64,000 nt of DNA. Source: Lentzea aerocolonigenes. GTDB taxonomy: Bacteria; Actinomycetota; Actinomycetes; Mycobacteriales; Pseudonocardiaceae. Below the pieces are notes generated by a model. That model worked only from the letters and a program-made list of their open reading frames with translations, did no database searches and had not been told where the DNA came from. This document shows, piece by piece, positions 23,966 to 32,478 of this stretch (position 1 is the stretch's first letter; the number at the start of each line of letters is the position of its first letter). The DNA lies in contig NZ_BBOJ01000008.1 of NCBI RefSeq assembly GCF_000974445.1, positions 186,001 through 250,000 on the forward strand, given 5' to 3'. A program made the position numbers and the translations under genes.

Positions 23966-24769
23966 ATGACACAAGAGATCCTGGTCCTCGGCGCCACCGG
24001 CAAGACGGGCCGTCGCGTTGTCCGCACCCTGGAATCCTCAGACGCCGAGGTCCGCAGCGCTTCCCGTGCCACCGGCTTCGACTGGAACGACCCCACGACG
24101 TGGAAACCGTTCGTGCACGGCACCCACGCGGCCTACGTGATCGCGCCGGAAGACCCGCGGAGGGCAGCCCCGTTCGTGGAACTGGCAGAGTCGTCCGGCG
24201 TCCAACGCCTGGTCCTGCTCTCGGGCCGAGGCCTCGACGAAACGCCCGAGGAGTTCTTCCAGGGCATGCACGCCGCCGAGAAAGCGGTCCGGGCCAGCAC
24301 CCTGCCCTGGACCATCCTGCGCGCCAACAACTTCAACCAGAACTTCTCCGAGGACGTCTGGCACCCCGAGATCCGCGCCAGCCGCCTGTCCCTCCCGGTC
24401 GACGACACCCCGGAACCGTTCGTGGACGTCCAGGACGTGGCCGACGTGGCAGCACTCGCCCTGACCACCGACGACCACAACGGCCAGACCTACACCCTCA
24501 CCGGCCCGGAAGCCATCACGTTCACCGCGGCCCTGGCCAAGATCTCCACGGCCAGCGGCCTCCCAGCAGAACTGGTCCGCCTCACCCCGGAGGAGTACCG
24601 GAACCTCCTGCTCTCCCAGGGAGTCCCGGAACAGGTGGCCGCCGAGCTGAACGAGATGTTCGACGGCATGCGCCGCGGCCGGCTGGCCACCCCGACCGAC
24701 GACGTGAGCCGCCTGCTGGGCCGCCCGGCCACCAGCTTCGACACCTACGTGGCCACCGCCCGGTTCTAG
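23966..24769 (+). CDS. NmrA-like NAD(P)-binding protein
   Basis: A 267-residue atypical short-chain dehydrogenase of the NmrA/NAD(P)H-binding family. The N-terminal ILVLGATGKTGRRVVRTL (residues 5-22) is the dinucleotide-binding GxxGxxG motif; ASRATGFDWND specifies the cofactor; VQRLVLLSGRG and the LRANNFNQNF segment are typical of the family, which lacks the SDR catalytic Tyr-Lys pair. It may be a redox sensor or an oxidoreductase. ATG 23966 gives the usual MTQEILVLGATG start; earlier in-frame starts run under the AraC gene. Divergent from the AraC regulator, its likely controller. Its TAG stop shares bases with the convergent membrane gene. Confidence 0.9.
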   Translation: MTQEILVLGATGKTGRRVVRTLESSDAEVRSASRATGFDWNDPTTWKPFVHGTHAAYVIAPEDPRRAAPFVELAESSGVQRLVLLSGRGLDETPEEFFQGMHAAEKAVRASTLPWTILRANNFNQNFSEDVWHPEIRASRLSLPVDDTPEPFVDVQDVADVAALALTTDDHNGQTYTLTGPEAITFTAALAKISTASGLPAELVRLTPEEYRNLLLSQGVPEQVAAELNEMFDGMRRGRLATPTDDVSRLLGRPATSFDTYVATARF

Positions 24770-25131
24770 CGCCGAGGCAACAACAGGTGCACGGCAAACC
24801 CGGCCGCCGTGGCCATGACCGCCTGGTAGACGACCGAGAGCTGGTACAGCGAGCCCACGACGAAGGCCGCCTCCAGCCCGGTCGCCCACCACCCGGCCAA
24901 CTCGCCGAGCCCGAGCACGTGCCACCCGAAGAACCCGGCACACCACCCGGCCACGACCCACCCGGCCCGCCCGCCCCGCCTGGCCAGGAGCACGGTGGAC
25001 ACAGCGGCGACGGCGTTGAACGCGAGCGCGACCCCGGTCAGCGTCGCGTCGGGGCTCCAGAGCAGGCCGGCGAGCGTCTGCACGACCAGAACAGTGATGA
25101 CGAGCCCGATGCCCAACCGCGTCTTGTCCAC
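24766..25131 (-). CDS. Four-helix membrane protein
   Basis: A 121-residue hydrophobic protein with about four membrane helices: IGLVITVLVVQTLAGLLW (7-24), GVALAFNAVAAVSTVLLA (33-50), WVVAGWCAGFFGWHVLGL (58-75), and SVVYQAVMATAAGFAVHLLL (99-118). I do not recognise the family. The GTG at 25131 (VDKTRLGIG) is chosen because it precedes the first helix; no better start exists in frame before the divergent DUF4303 gene. The stop overlaps the NmrA-like stop in the tetranucleotide CTAG. Confidence 0.7.
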   Translation of the reverse strand: MDKTRLGIGLVITVLVVQTLAGLLWSPDATLTGVALAFNAVAAVSTVLLARRGGRAGWVVAGWCAGFFGWHVLGLGELAGWWATGLEAAFVVGSLYQLSVVYQAVMATAAGFAVHLLLPRR

Positions 25132-25179
25132 GCGGCAGGGTAACCAGCCGTGCGCGTCCCGGCGTGGTTCCATGCCCTG

Positions 25180-25701
25180 ATGATTCCGACCGAAGCGGAC
25201 CTCGCGGATGCGTTGACCACGGCCGTTCGTGCGGCCGTCATGGACCTGTTCCGCGACAACCCAGGTCACACGTTCTACTTCATCACGCTGACCACGCCCG
25301 GCGAGGCGTTCGGCCCGGCGCTGTCGGCGTGGTCGTACGAGGCGCTGGCGCAGAGAACGGACGCCGACGACGTTCGCTACTCCTACGCCGATTCGCCGTT
25401 CTCGATCGTGGGCGAGGAGCACCTGAAGCCGGTCCGCGAACTGTTCGCCGCGCGGCCCGAGGTGTTCGCCATCGACTACGACGACGTGTCCGAGGCGGAG
25501 TTCGATCTTCGCCTGCGCGCGATGGAGACGGCGCTGCAGAGGCTGTCTGACGAAGGGCTGTTCGGTGTCGGCGAGGCTCGCGCGGGCGTGCTGGTCCTGG
25601 TCGAGGTCGTTCCTGACGACGAGGAGAACACCGCTGCCAGGGCTCGTCGGCTCAACCCGCCGGGGCCGGCGCTGGACGCTTGGCTGGCCTACTGGACCTA
25701 G
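25180..25701 (+). CDS. DUF4303 family protein
   Basis: A 173-residue cytoplasmic protein. The pattern TEADLADALTTAVRAAVMDLF...HTFYFITLTTPGEAFGPALSAWSYEAL (read in parts) and the ADDVRYSYADSPFSIVGEEHLKPV block match DUF4303 (immunity/SMI1-like fold candidates in contact-dependent and polymorphic toxin loci). Here there is no toxin gene next to it, so an immunity role is not supported by context. ATG 25180 is preferred to GTG 25150, as it starts MIPTEADLADAL. A large hairpin separates it from the tRNA gene. Confidence 0.8.
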   Translation: MIPTEADLADALTTAVRAAVMDLFRDNPGHTFYFITLTTPGEAFGPALSAWSYEALAQRTDADDVRYSYADSPFSIVGEEHLKPVRELFAARPEVFAIDYDDVSEAEFDLRLRAMETALQRLSDEGLFGVGEARAGVLVLVEVVPDDEENTAARARRLNPPGPALDAWLAYWT

Positions 25702-25718
25702 ACCTGTTCAAGAGCCAC

Positions 25719-25770
25719 GGAACGAAGAAGGCCGCTGACCTGTCTGTGCAGGTCAGCGGCCATTCGTTCC
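25719..25770. terminator. Large bidirectional terminator hairpin
   Basis: GGCCGCTGACCTG (25730-25742) pairs perfectly with CAGGTCAGCGGCC (25749-25761) around a 6-nt loop. Outside a small internal bulge the stem continues, GGAACGAA (25719-25726) with TTCGTTCC (25763-25770). It lies between the DUF4303 stop and the convergent tRNA gene. Confidence 0.85.
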
Positions 25771-25772
25771 AG

Positions 25773-25845
25773 CGCCCCTGGCAGGATTCGAACCTGCGAC
25801 CTCGGGATTAGAAGTCCCTCGCTCTCTCCACTGAGCTACAGAGGC
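25773..25845 (-). tRNA. tRNA-Arg (anticodon TCT)
   Basis: The minus strand reads GCCTCTG as the 5' acceptor strand, TAGCTCAGT in the D-arm, an anticodon loop CTTCTAA with anticodon TCT, GGTTCGAATCC in the T-arm, and CAGGGGC plus discriminator G at the 3' end. The CCA is not encoded. All four stems pair. It reads AGA codons, rare in this GC-rich genome. Confidence 0.97.
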
Positions 25846-25976
25846 TGGAGGGGGTTCGGAGACGGCCACGAATCGTGGTCGCCTGGCGCCCCCACCGGAC
25901 ACATCGTCCGAAGACGATCGACTGTTTCCGCCCTACGTCCAAACGGGTGACGAAAACAGTCTAAACGTGATGAGGG

Positions 25977-27056
25977 TCACGTCCGTGGGGCCGTTGAGGC
26001 TCTCTCCACGAGAGAAACGTCGAGTCTCGTCGGCCGCGGCGGTCTGCCGCCGGCCAGTAATTTCAGCGCCAGCTCGCCGGCTCGGCGACCCTTGTCGGCC
26101 AGGGGTTGACGCACGGTAGTCAGTGGCGGGTCGCTGTAGGCCGCTTCAGGCACATCGTCGAAGCCGACCACGGAAAGGTCGCGCGGGACGGTCAGGTTCA
26201 GGTCGCGGGCCGCTTGGAGGGCGCCGAACGCCAGTTGGTCCGACGCGCACAGCAGGGCGCTCGGGCGCGGCTCGCGGGTGAGCAACCACCGCGCGCCTAG
26301 ACGTCCGAGTTCGCGATCACTGCCGCGCGCCTCCCACACCGGAACATTGTCCGGTCGCACCCCGCCTTTTTCCAAAGTGTCGAGGTAGCCGCCGAGTCGG
26401 TCGCGGCTGACGCGAAAGCCCACGTCCGAACGGCGCTCGGCCGACACGGGGCCGGTTGCTCCGTCCGGGTGCAGTGCGAACGTCAGAACGCCGAAGCGGG
26501 TGTGTCCCAAGCCGAGCAGGTGTGCCGCGGCGAGCGATGCGCCCTCGTGGTCCTGCACCTCGACTCGTGCCGTGCCGGGCAGCACCGGCTGGTCGATGAC
26601 CACCAACGGGAGTCCGCGGGCGGCCACCGCGTCCAGTGCGGGGGCCGAGTCCGGCAGCGAGTACGCCACCATCACGTCGGCCTGGGCTCGCGTCACGATC
26701 GAGGGGCGCGGGCCGCCCGTGGCGTCGCCCGGCATCAGGACCAGGCTGTGGTCGTGGCCGTCGACGGTCGACGCCAGGCCGTCGAGCACGATCGACAGCG
26801 CCGGATCCGAGAACGCGCCGGACAGGCCCTGCGGCAGCATGAAGCCCACGGCTGCCGACGACCGTGTGGCCAGAGAGCGTGCAACGGGGTCAGGGCCCGC
26901 ATAGCCCAGAGAGCGCGCCGTCTCGAGGATGCGTTCGCGCAACGACGACGAGAGCTGATCGGGACGGTTGTACGCGTTCGACACCGTTGCCCTGGAAACC
27001 CCGACCGCTGCGGCGACGGTGTCCAGCGTCGGCCGGCGTCGGCGATCGGAGTCCAC
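25977..27056 (-). CDS. LacI-family transcriptional repressor
   Basis: A 359-residue repressor. The N-terminal helix-turn-helix and hinge (PTLDTVAAAVGVSRATVSNAYNRPDQLSSSLRERILETA) are diagnostic, followed by a periplasmic-binding-protein-like effector domain (VGFMLPQGLSGAFSDP... to FDDVPEAAYSDPPLTTVRQP). GTG 27056 is chosen because it places the helix-turn-helix at the usual distance; no Shine-Dalgarno is seen, and a TACGAT -10-like box lies six bases ahead, so translation may be leaderless. A perfect 14-bp palindrome at 27101-27114 lies between it and the divergent MFS gene. That transporter is the probable target; the effector is likely its sugar-like substrate. Confidence 0.93.
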   Translation of the reverse strand: MDSDRRRRPTLDTVAAAVGVSRATVSNAYNRPDQLSSSLRERILETARSLGYAGPDPVARSLATRSSAAVGFMLPQGLSGAFSDPALSIVLDGLASTVDGHDHSLVLMPGDATGGPRPSIVTRAQADVMVAYSLPDSAPALDAVAARGLPLVVIDQPVLPGTARVEVQDHEGASLAAAHLLGLGHTRFGVLTFALHPDGATGPVSAERRSDVGFRVSRDRLGGYLDTLEKGGVRPDNVPVWEARGSDRELGRLGARWLLTREPRPSALLCASDQLAFGALQAARDLNLTVPRDLSVVGFDDVPEAAYSDPPLTTVRQPLADKGRRAGELALKLLAGGRPPRPTRLDVSLVERASTAPRT

Positions 27057-27100
27057 GAAAGCATCGTATGCGACAGATCGCACCCAAATCACTGGCGCGG

Positions 27101-27114
27101 CTGAAGCGCTTCAG
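27101..27114. promoter_or_regulatory. LacI-type operator CTGAAGCGCTTCAG
   Basis: A perfect 14-bp palindrome with the central CG typical of LacI-family sites. It ends two bases before the MFS start codon, so bound repressor would block both promoters. Confidence 0.85.
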
Positions 27115-27116
27115 TC

Positions 27117-28292
27117 ATGCTGGAACGCATGTCCCCGCGCCTGGCCACGTTCGTCGTCTTCCTGTTGAACGGCGCTGTCTTCGGCACCTGGGCGGCCCGC
27201 GTGCCCGCGCTGGCCGAGCAGGTCGGCGCGGAGGTGGGCAGCCTCGGGCTGGCGTTGCTCGGGGCGAGTGCCGGGCTGGCCGTCACGGCGCCGCTCGCGG
27301 CACGGGTGTGCGCCGTCTACGGATCGCGCGGAGTGCTGATAGCGAGCAGCGTCCTCAGTCCGTTGCTTCTGCCCGTGCTCGCGCTTTCGCAGTCGCCCTT
27401 GCAGTTGGGATTGACGCTCATCGCACTGGGCGCGAGTGTCGCCGCGATGGACGTGTCGATGAACGTCGCCGCGGTCGTCGTCGTCCGCGATCTCCAACGG
27501 CCGTTGATGCCGCAGTTCCACGCGGGCTTCAGCGTCGGCGGTCTCATCGGCTCGTTGGGCAGCGCCGCCGCCGCTCAGGCGCAGTGGTCACCCATGAGGC
27601 ATTTCTTGCTGGCGGCGTTCATAGGTCTGTTGGTGACCGCCGTCATCGCGCAGAAGATCCCTGGGGGAGTAGGGGAGCGTCATAGGGAAGAAGTCACCGA
27701 ACGCACAAACGTGCTCAAGAGCCCTGTCCTCTGGCTGTTGGCGAGCGTCGCGCTGTGCAGTGCCATCGCGGAAGGGTCGGCGGCGGACTGGTCGGCGTTG
27801 TTCATGGTGCGTGAACGGGGCATGGGCGACGCGGCGGGTGCATACGCCTATGCGGGCTTCTCCGTCGCGATGGCGCTCGCACGATGGTTCGGCGAACCCA
27901 TTCAACGCACGCTCGGCCCGCACCGCCTGCTCGCCGCGGGTGGTGGCCTTGCCGCGACCGGACTGGCAACGGCCGTTCTCGTCCCTGTGCCGGCCGCCGG
28001 ATACCTCGGGTTCGGGCTGGCCGGCCTCGGGCTCGCGTTCTCGTTCCCCGTGGTCATGGACCTGGCGAGCGAGACGGGCAAGCGTGCGGACGGCAGCGGT
28101 GGCGAACGGGAGCTGGGGCTCGTGACGACGATCGCCTACACGGGGTTCCTCGCGGGTCCGCCGATCGTGGGCGGGCTGGCGCACGTCAGTTCGCTCGTGG
28201 TGTCGCTCGGGTTCGTGGCGCTGGTCACCGCGCTGATCATCCCGGCGACGTGGCTGGCCAGGCGGGCCGCTAGGCAGTCGGCATCCGTTTGA
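27117..28292 (+). CDS. MFS transporter
   Basis: A 391-residue, roughly twelve-helix major facilitator. The first helix contains LNGAVFGTWAARVPALAEQVG, a signature of the YbjJ-like/fucose-permease-related branch, and a charged loop near residues 180-195 separates two halves of six helices. The direction and substrate cannot be read from sequence; its divergent LacI neighbour suggests a sugar or related metabolite. ATG 27117 lies at the operator with no Shine-Dalgarno; ATG 27129 (residue 5) is an alternative. The 3' end overlaps the convergent DUF3558 gene by 23 bases. Confidence 0.9.
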   Translation: MLERMSPRLATFVVFLLNGAVFGTWAARVPALAEQVGAEVGSLGLALLGASAGLAVTAPLAARVCAVYGSRGVLIASSVLSPLLLPVLALSQSPLQLGLTLIALGASVAAMDVSMNVAAVVVVRDLQRPLMPQFHAGFSVGGLIGSLGSAAAAQAQWSPMRHFLLAAFIGLLVTAVIAQKIPGGVGERHREEVTERTNVLKSPVLWLLASVALCSAIAEGSAADWSALFMVRERGMGDAAGAYAYAGFSVAMALARWFGEPIQRTLGPHRLLAAGGGLAATGLATAVLVPVPAAGYLGFGLAGLGLAFSFPVVMDLASETGKRADGSGGERELGLVTTIAYTGFLAGPPIVGGLAHVSSLVVSLGFVALVTALIIPATWLARRAARQSASV

Positions 28293-28785
28293 GCGCCTGC
28301 TGGCCGATCGGCTCCAGCGCGTCCCGTGCCTTCGCTTCCGTTGCGCCGCTCATGCCGATGGCGACCAACAACGACTCGGTGCGCGTCACGGCGATGGTGG
28401 CCGTGCACACCATGTCCTTCTCCTGCTGGCCGCAGCTGAGCCACGTGGCGTGCTTGCTCGTTTCGACCTCTTGGCCCTTCTTCTGGATGTTCTTCGACTC
28501 GTCGAACGAGCGGTAGGGGACCGCCACCAGCACGTACGCGCTCTCCTTCAGGCTGAAGAGGCACGAGTTCGGCATCTCCTTGCGAGGCGCGGGCTGGACC
28601 TGCAGCGTCCCGATCGGCTTGAGGTCCTTCTCCGTCACCAGGCCGCACGGGTCGACTCCGGCGGTCTTGCGCGGCGTCGCGATGGCGAGCGGAGGCGGCG
28701 GCGCCGCGACAGGTTCGCCCTGGACGCGGTACGAGCAGCCGGCGACCGCGAGCAGGGTGAGCAGGAGGAGGAGAGAACGTCTCAC
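28270..28785 (-). CDS. DUF3558 lipoprotein
   Basis: A 171-residue predicted lipoprotein. The signal peptide (RRSLLLLLTLLAVAGC) ends in the lipobox VAGC with the lipid-modified Cys at about residue 17. The mature domain matches DUF3558: a DPCGLVTEKDLKPIG opening, then SCLFSL and an LSCGQQEKDMVCTATIAV block whose cysteines probably pair. These proteins are widespread actinobacterial surface lipoproteins of unknown role. GTG 28785 is chosen as it starts the signal peptide exactly; the frame extends upstream without support. It lies divergent to the CopD-CtaG gene with 35 bases between starts. Confidence 0.9.
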   Translation of the reverse strand: MRRSLLLLLTLLAVAGCSYRVQGEPVAAPPPPLAIATPRKTAGVDPCGLVTEKDLKPIGTLQVQPAPRKEMPNSCLFSLKESAYVLVAVPYRSFDESKNIQKKGQEVETSKHATWLSCGQQEKDMVCTATIAVTRTESLLVAIGMSGATEAKARDALEPIGQQALKRMPTA

Positions 28786-28820
28786 ACGGCGCAACCCTAG
28801 AGGGTCGTAGGCTCCCGGAC

Positions 28821-30752
28821 GTGGCAATCGAACGCTCCACCAGAACGGGTTTGGTGCCCCTCGTCGTCATCGGCTTCGCGGTGGCGGCGCTGGCCGCCGT
28901 CGCGCTGAGCGCGCTCTCGGGCAACCCTCCGGCAGGGCTGCTCGTGGTGCGCGTGCTGACTGAGACAGGCGCGGTGGTGACCATCGGCTCGTTGCTGCTG
29001 GCGGCGTTCCTCGTGCCACCGCAGAAGAACGGCACTCTCGCAGCAGACGGTTACGCCGCGATGCGCACCGCGGGGTGGTTCGCGTTGGTGTGGCTGGTCG
29101 GTGCCGTGCTGTCGGTGCCGTTCACCACGGCCGCCGCGATCGACCGCCCGGTCGGCTCCTTCACCCTCAGCCAGATGATCGCGACGGCGATGCTGCTGGA
29201 GCAGTCCAAGGCGTGGATGCTGACGGCGATCATCGTGAGCTTGCTCGCACTGGCCTGCCGGTTGGTGCTGTCGTGGGGATGGACGACGGTCCTGCTGTTC
29301 CTGGCGATCTTCGCGCTGGTCCCGGTGGCCGTCACCGGTCACTCGTCGTCCGGCGGTTCGCACGACATGGCGACGAACAGCCTGTTGTTCCACCTGGTCG
29401 CCGCGGTGCTGTGGGTGGGCGGGCTGATCGCGTTGCTCGCGCACGGCAGGCGTGGCGGTGCTCACCTGCCTCTCGCCGCGACGAGGTTCTCGAAGGTGGC
29501 GCTGGTCTGCTGGATCGTCATGGCGGTCTCTGGCGTGGTGAACGCGTTCGTGCGCATCACTCCCGTTGACCTCTTCACGTCGACCTACGGCATGCTCACG
29601 CTCGGCAAAATGGCGTGTCTGCTGCTGTTGGGCGTCTTCGGCTACTTCCAGCGCGAACGCGGCGTGAAGGGTGTTGTCGACGGCAAGCCGCACGCGTTGC
29701 TCAAGCTCGCCGGCCTCGAAGTGCTGCTGATGATGTTCACCATCGGTCTCGCGGTGGCGTTGGCGCGCACTCCTCCTCCGTCGGGCAGCACCGAACTGCC
29801 CAGCCGCACGGAGATCGCCATCGGGTACGACCTGGCCGGGCCGCCCACGCTGGCGAAGATCCTGTTCGACTGGCGCTTCGACCTGATCTTCGGAACGGCG
29901 GCGCTGGCGCTCGCCCTGCTGTACGTCCTGGGTGTGCGCAGGCTCGTCAAGCGCGGTGACAAGTGGCCGGTCGGCCGCACGGTCGCGTGGCTGTGCGGGT
30001 GTTTCTCGTTGCTCTTCGCGACGTCGTCGGGCATGGGGCGGTACTCGCCGGCGATGTTCAGCGTCCACATGGAAGCGCACATGGTGCTGTCCATGCTGAC
30101 GCCGATCCTGTTCGTCCTGGGTGGACCGGTCACGCTGGCGTTGCGCGCGTTGCCGGTCAACAAAGAAGTGCCGGGGTCACGAGAGTGGGTGCTGGCCTTC
30201 GTGCACTCACCGTTCGCGCGTCTGCTGACGAACCCCTTCGTCGCGTTGGCGTTGTTCGTCGGGTCCTTCTACGCGCTGTACTTCTCCGGCCTGTTCGAGG
30301 CTGCGCTGCCGTACCACTGGGCGCACCTCGCGATGAACGCACACTTCATCCTCGCCGGCTACGTCTTCTACTGGCCCGTGATCGGCGTTGACCCGTCACC
30401 GAACAAGCTGCCGCCGCTCGGCCGGTTGGGGCTGTTGTTCGCGTCGATCCCGTTCCACGCGTTCTTCGGTGTCGTGCTGATGAGTTCGCAGACCGTCATC
30501 GGTGAACAGTTCTACCGCGGCCTCTCGTTGCCGTGGGTGCAGAACCTGCTGGAGGACCAGCGACTCGGCGGCGGCATCGCGTGGGCGGCGGGGGAGCTGC
30601 CGTTGCTGGTGGTCATGGTCGCCCTGCTCACGCAGTGGGCGCGGCAGGACACCCGCGACGCGAAGCGGTTGGACCGCAAGGCCGACGCCGATGGCGACGC
30701 CGACCTCGAGGCCTACAACGCGATGCTCCGCAAGATGGCCGGAAAGGATTAG
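28821..30752 (+). CDS. CopD-CtaG fusion: copper import/cytochrome oxidase assembly membrane protein
   Basis: A 643-residue protein with about 15 membrane helices. Residues about 1-330 resemble the CopD copper-resistance domain (including VAVTGHSSSGGSHDMATNSLLFHLVAAVLWVGGLIALLAHG read in parts, with conserved His residues). Residues about 350-610 are caa3_CtaG, with MGRYSPAMFSVHMEAHMVLSMLTP and ALPYHWAHLAMNAHFILAGYVFYW, whose His and Met residues could carry copper to cytochrome oxidase. This fusion is typical of actinobacteria and is linked to copper delivery to CuB of aa3 oxidase. The start is GTG 28821; the C-terminal tail is charged and cytoplasmic. Convergent stop overlap with the ABC permease gene is four bases. 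Confidence 0.92.
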   Translation: MAIERSTRTGLVPLVVIGFAVAALAAVALSALSGNPPAGLLVVRVLTETGAVVTIGSLLLAAFLVPPQKNGTLAADGYAAMRTAGWFALVWLVGAVLSVPFTTAAAIDRPVGSFTLSQMIATAMLLEQSKAWMLTAIIVSLLALACRLVLSWGWTTVLLFLAIFALVPVAVTGHSSSGGSHDMATNSLLFHLVAAVLWVGGLIALLAHGRRGGAHLPLAATRFSKVALVCWIVMAVSGVVNAFVRITPVDLFTSTYGMLTLGKMACLLLLGVFGYFQRERGVKGVVDGKPHALLKLAGLEVLLMMFTIGLAVALARTPPPSGSTELPSRTEIAIGYDLAGPPTLAKILFDWRFDLIFGTAALALALLYVLGVRRLVKRGDKWPVGRTVAWLCGCFSLLFATSSGMGRYSPAMFSVHMEAHMVLSMLTPILFVLGGPVTLALRALPVNKEVPGSREWVLAFVHSPFARLLTNPFVALALFVGSFYALYFSGLFEAALPYHWAHLAMNAHFILAGYVFYWPVIGVDPSPNKLPPLGRLGLLFASIPFHAFFGVVLMSSQTVIGEQFYRGLSLPWVQNLLEDQRLGGGIAWAAGELPLLVVMVALLTQWARQDTRDAKRLDRKADADGDADLEAYNAMLRKMAGKD

Positions 30753-31546
30753 AGCGACAGCGGCCTGCGGAACCCGCGGACCGCGAAGAACGCGCCGACG
30801 GCGGCGATCGCGCCGCTCGTGGCCAGTGCGCCGACCACGCCGGTGACGGGGTGGGCGAGCGCGAGGCTGCGGGCGGCGTCGACCGCGTAGGTCAGCGGGT
30901 TGACCTTCGCGATCGCCTGCAGCCAGCCGGGCAGGCCGCCCACCGGCACGAACGCGCTGGACGCGAACATCAGCGGGAACATCGCCAGGAAACCGACGGT
31001 CTGCATCAGTTCCGCCTTGCGCACCCACGCCGCGATCGCGATGAACACCCAGCTCAACGCCCATCCGACGACCAGAGCGAGGCCGAGGGCGGCGAGCGTG
31101 CCGACCATGCCGCCGTCGGGGCGGAAGCCGAACACGAGCACGCCGAACGCGATCATCAGCACGAGCTGGAACGCCGTGCGAACCGCGTCGGAGAGGTTGC
31201 GTGCCAGCAGAACCGTGCTCGGGCGGATGGGCAGCGAACGGAACCGTGCGAGCACACCGTTCGACATGTCCTGCACGAGCCCGATGCCGGACGCGAGAGA
31301 GGACTGCATCGCGGTGTTCACGAGGATCGCGGGCAGCAGGTAGTTGATGTAGGTCATGCCGGGCGGGAAGTTCGCCGTGGACGTGATGCTGCTGAAGATC
31401 TGGCTGAACAGCGTCAGCATGATCAACGGCTGTAACACGCTGAAGAACACCAGTGCGGGCGTGCGCAACAGAGCTCTGAGTGAACGGCCGGTCAGCACGA
31501 GAACCTGTGTCGGGTAGCTGCTGCCGTGCCAGGTCAAGGTCGCCAT
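30749..31546 (-). CDS. ABC-2 type exporter permease (DrrB-like)
   Basis: A 265-residue permease with six predicted membrane helices. The N-terminus (LTGRSLRALLRTPALVFFSVLQPLIMLTLFSQIF) and the ARFRSLPIRPSTVLLARNLSD coupling region are characteristic of the daunorubicin-resistance DrrB/ABC2 family. It is the membrane half of an efflux pump whose ATPase is encoded immediately upstream (stop 31555, eight bases before this ATG at 31546). A TetR repressor opens the operon. The pump probably exports a hydrophobic toxic compound; its substrate is unknown. Confidence 0.92.
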   Translation of the reverse strand: MATLTWHGSSYPTQVLVLTGRSLRALLRTPALVFFSVLQPLIMLTLFSQIFSSITSTANFPPGMTYINYLLPAILVNTAMQSSLASGIGLVQDMSNGVLARFRSLPIRPSTVLLARNLSDAVRTAFQLVLMIAFGVLVFGFRPDGGMVGTLAALGLALVVGWALSWVFIAIAAWVRKAELMQTVGFLAMFPLMFASSAFVPVGGLPGWLQAIAKVNPLTYAVDAARSLALAHPVTGVVGALATSGAIAAVGAFFAVRGFRRPLSL

Positions 31547-31554
31547 GATTCCCC

Positions 31555-32478
31555 CTAGTTCGCGGCGAGAGTGAGGTAGACGTCGTCCAGGGTCGGCTCT
31601 TTGAGGCCGATTTCGTGCGCTTCCAAGCCGTTGTCGTCCAACGCGCGCACGACCGTTGCAAGGTCCCGTGAGGCGCTGACGGGCGTAGTGAGCGTGAGGC
31701 CTTCCACGACGGGATGGAGTCCCACGGCGTTGACGGCCTTCATCGCTATGTCCACATCGGACGCCGAGTCGAGCGTCACCGTCACCGTGCGCTGGCCGAC
31801 CTGGGCCTTGAGCTCGGCCGACGTGCCGGACGCGACGACCTTGCCCTTGGACAGCACGGTGATCGTGTCGGCGAGCCGGTCAGCTTCGTCCAGGTACTGG
31901 GTTGTGAGCAGAACGGTTGTGCCGTCCGCAGCGAGCTTCTCGACGATCTCCCACATGGCGAGCCGGCTGGCCGGGTCGAGTCCGGTGGTCGGTTCGTCGA
32001 GGAACAGCACCTCGGGACGGCCGACCAGGCTGGCGGCCAGGTCGAGACGGCGCCGCATACCGCCGGAGTAGGTCTTGGCGTTGCGCTTGGCGGCCTCGGT
32101 GAGGTCGAACTGTTCCAGCAGGTCGTCCGCGCGCTGGTGGGCCTGGTTGCGGCTGGCGCCCAGCAGGCGGGCGATCAGAACGAGGTTGTCGTGGCCGCTC
32201 AGCTGTTCGTCGACGGCCGCGAACTGGCCGGTCAGCCCGATCCGGCTGCGCACCTCGTGACCCTGGCGGACGACGTCGAACCCGGCGATCTTCGCGCTGC
32301 CACCGGACGGCGGCAGCATCGTCGTGAGAATGTTGATCAGTGTGGTCTTGCCGGCGCCGTTGTGGCCCAGCAGGCCGAGTACGGAGCCCCTCTTCGCGGT
32401 GACGCTCACGCCGTCGAGCGCGTGCACGTCGCCGAACTTCTTGCTGACATCGGTGGCTTCGATCATGAGCTCACTCAT
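31555..32478 (-). CDS. ABC exporter ATP-binding protein (DrrA-like)
   Basis: A 307-residue ATPase. Walker A GHNGAGKTT, the Q-loop region, the signature YSGGMRRRLDLAASL, Walker B VLFLDEPTTGLDP and the switch-region TTQYLDEAD are all present, with the DrrA-type C-terminal domain after residue 220. ATG 32478 is chosen because GGGGGAGA lies seven bases ahead and it overlaps the TetR stop by four bases (ATGA), showing translational coupling. It pairs with the permease at 30749-31546. Confidence 0.94.
   Translation of the reverse strand: MSELMIEATDVSKKFGDVHALDGVSVTAKRGSVLGLLGHNGAGKTTLINILTTMLPPSGGSAKIAGFDVVRQGHEVRSRIGLTGQFAAVDEQLSGHDNLVLIARLLGASRNQAHQRADDLLEQFDLTEAAKRNAKTYSGGMRRRLDLAASLVGRPEVLFLDEPTTGLDPASRLAMWEIVEKLAADGTTVLLTTQYLDEADRLADTITVLSKGKVVASGTSAELKAQVGQRTVTVTLDSASDVDIAMKAVNAVGLHPVVEGLTLTTPVSASRDLATVVRALDDNGLEAHEIGLKEPTLDDVYLTLAAN

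Noticed and set aside
23044-25143. A 699-codon plus-strand frame over the AraC and NmrA-like genes
   Set aside because: Pro/Arg/His-rich translation, antisense to AraC and out of frame with the NmrA-like gene; no family match.
25180-25701. DUF4303 gene as part of a toxin-immunity system
   Set aside because: No polymorphic toxin, Rhs or secretion gene is near; it is a solitary gene beside a tRNA.
25773-25845. tRNA-Arg as an integration site for a mobile element
   Set aside because: No integrase gene and no second copy of the tRNA 3' end were seen in the flanks.
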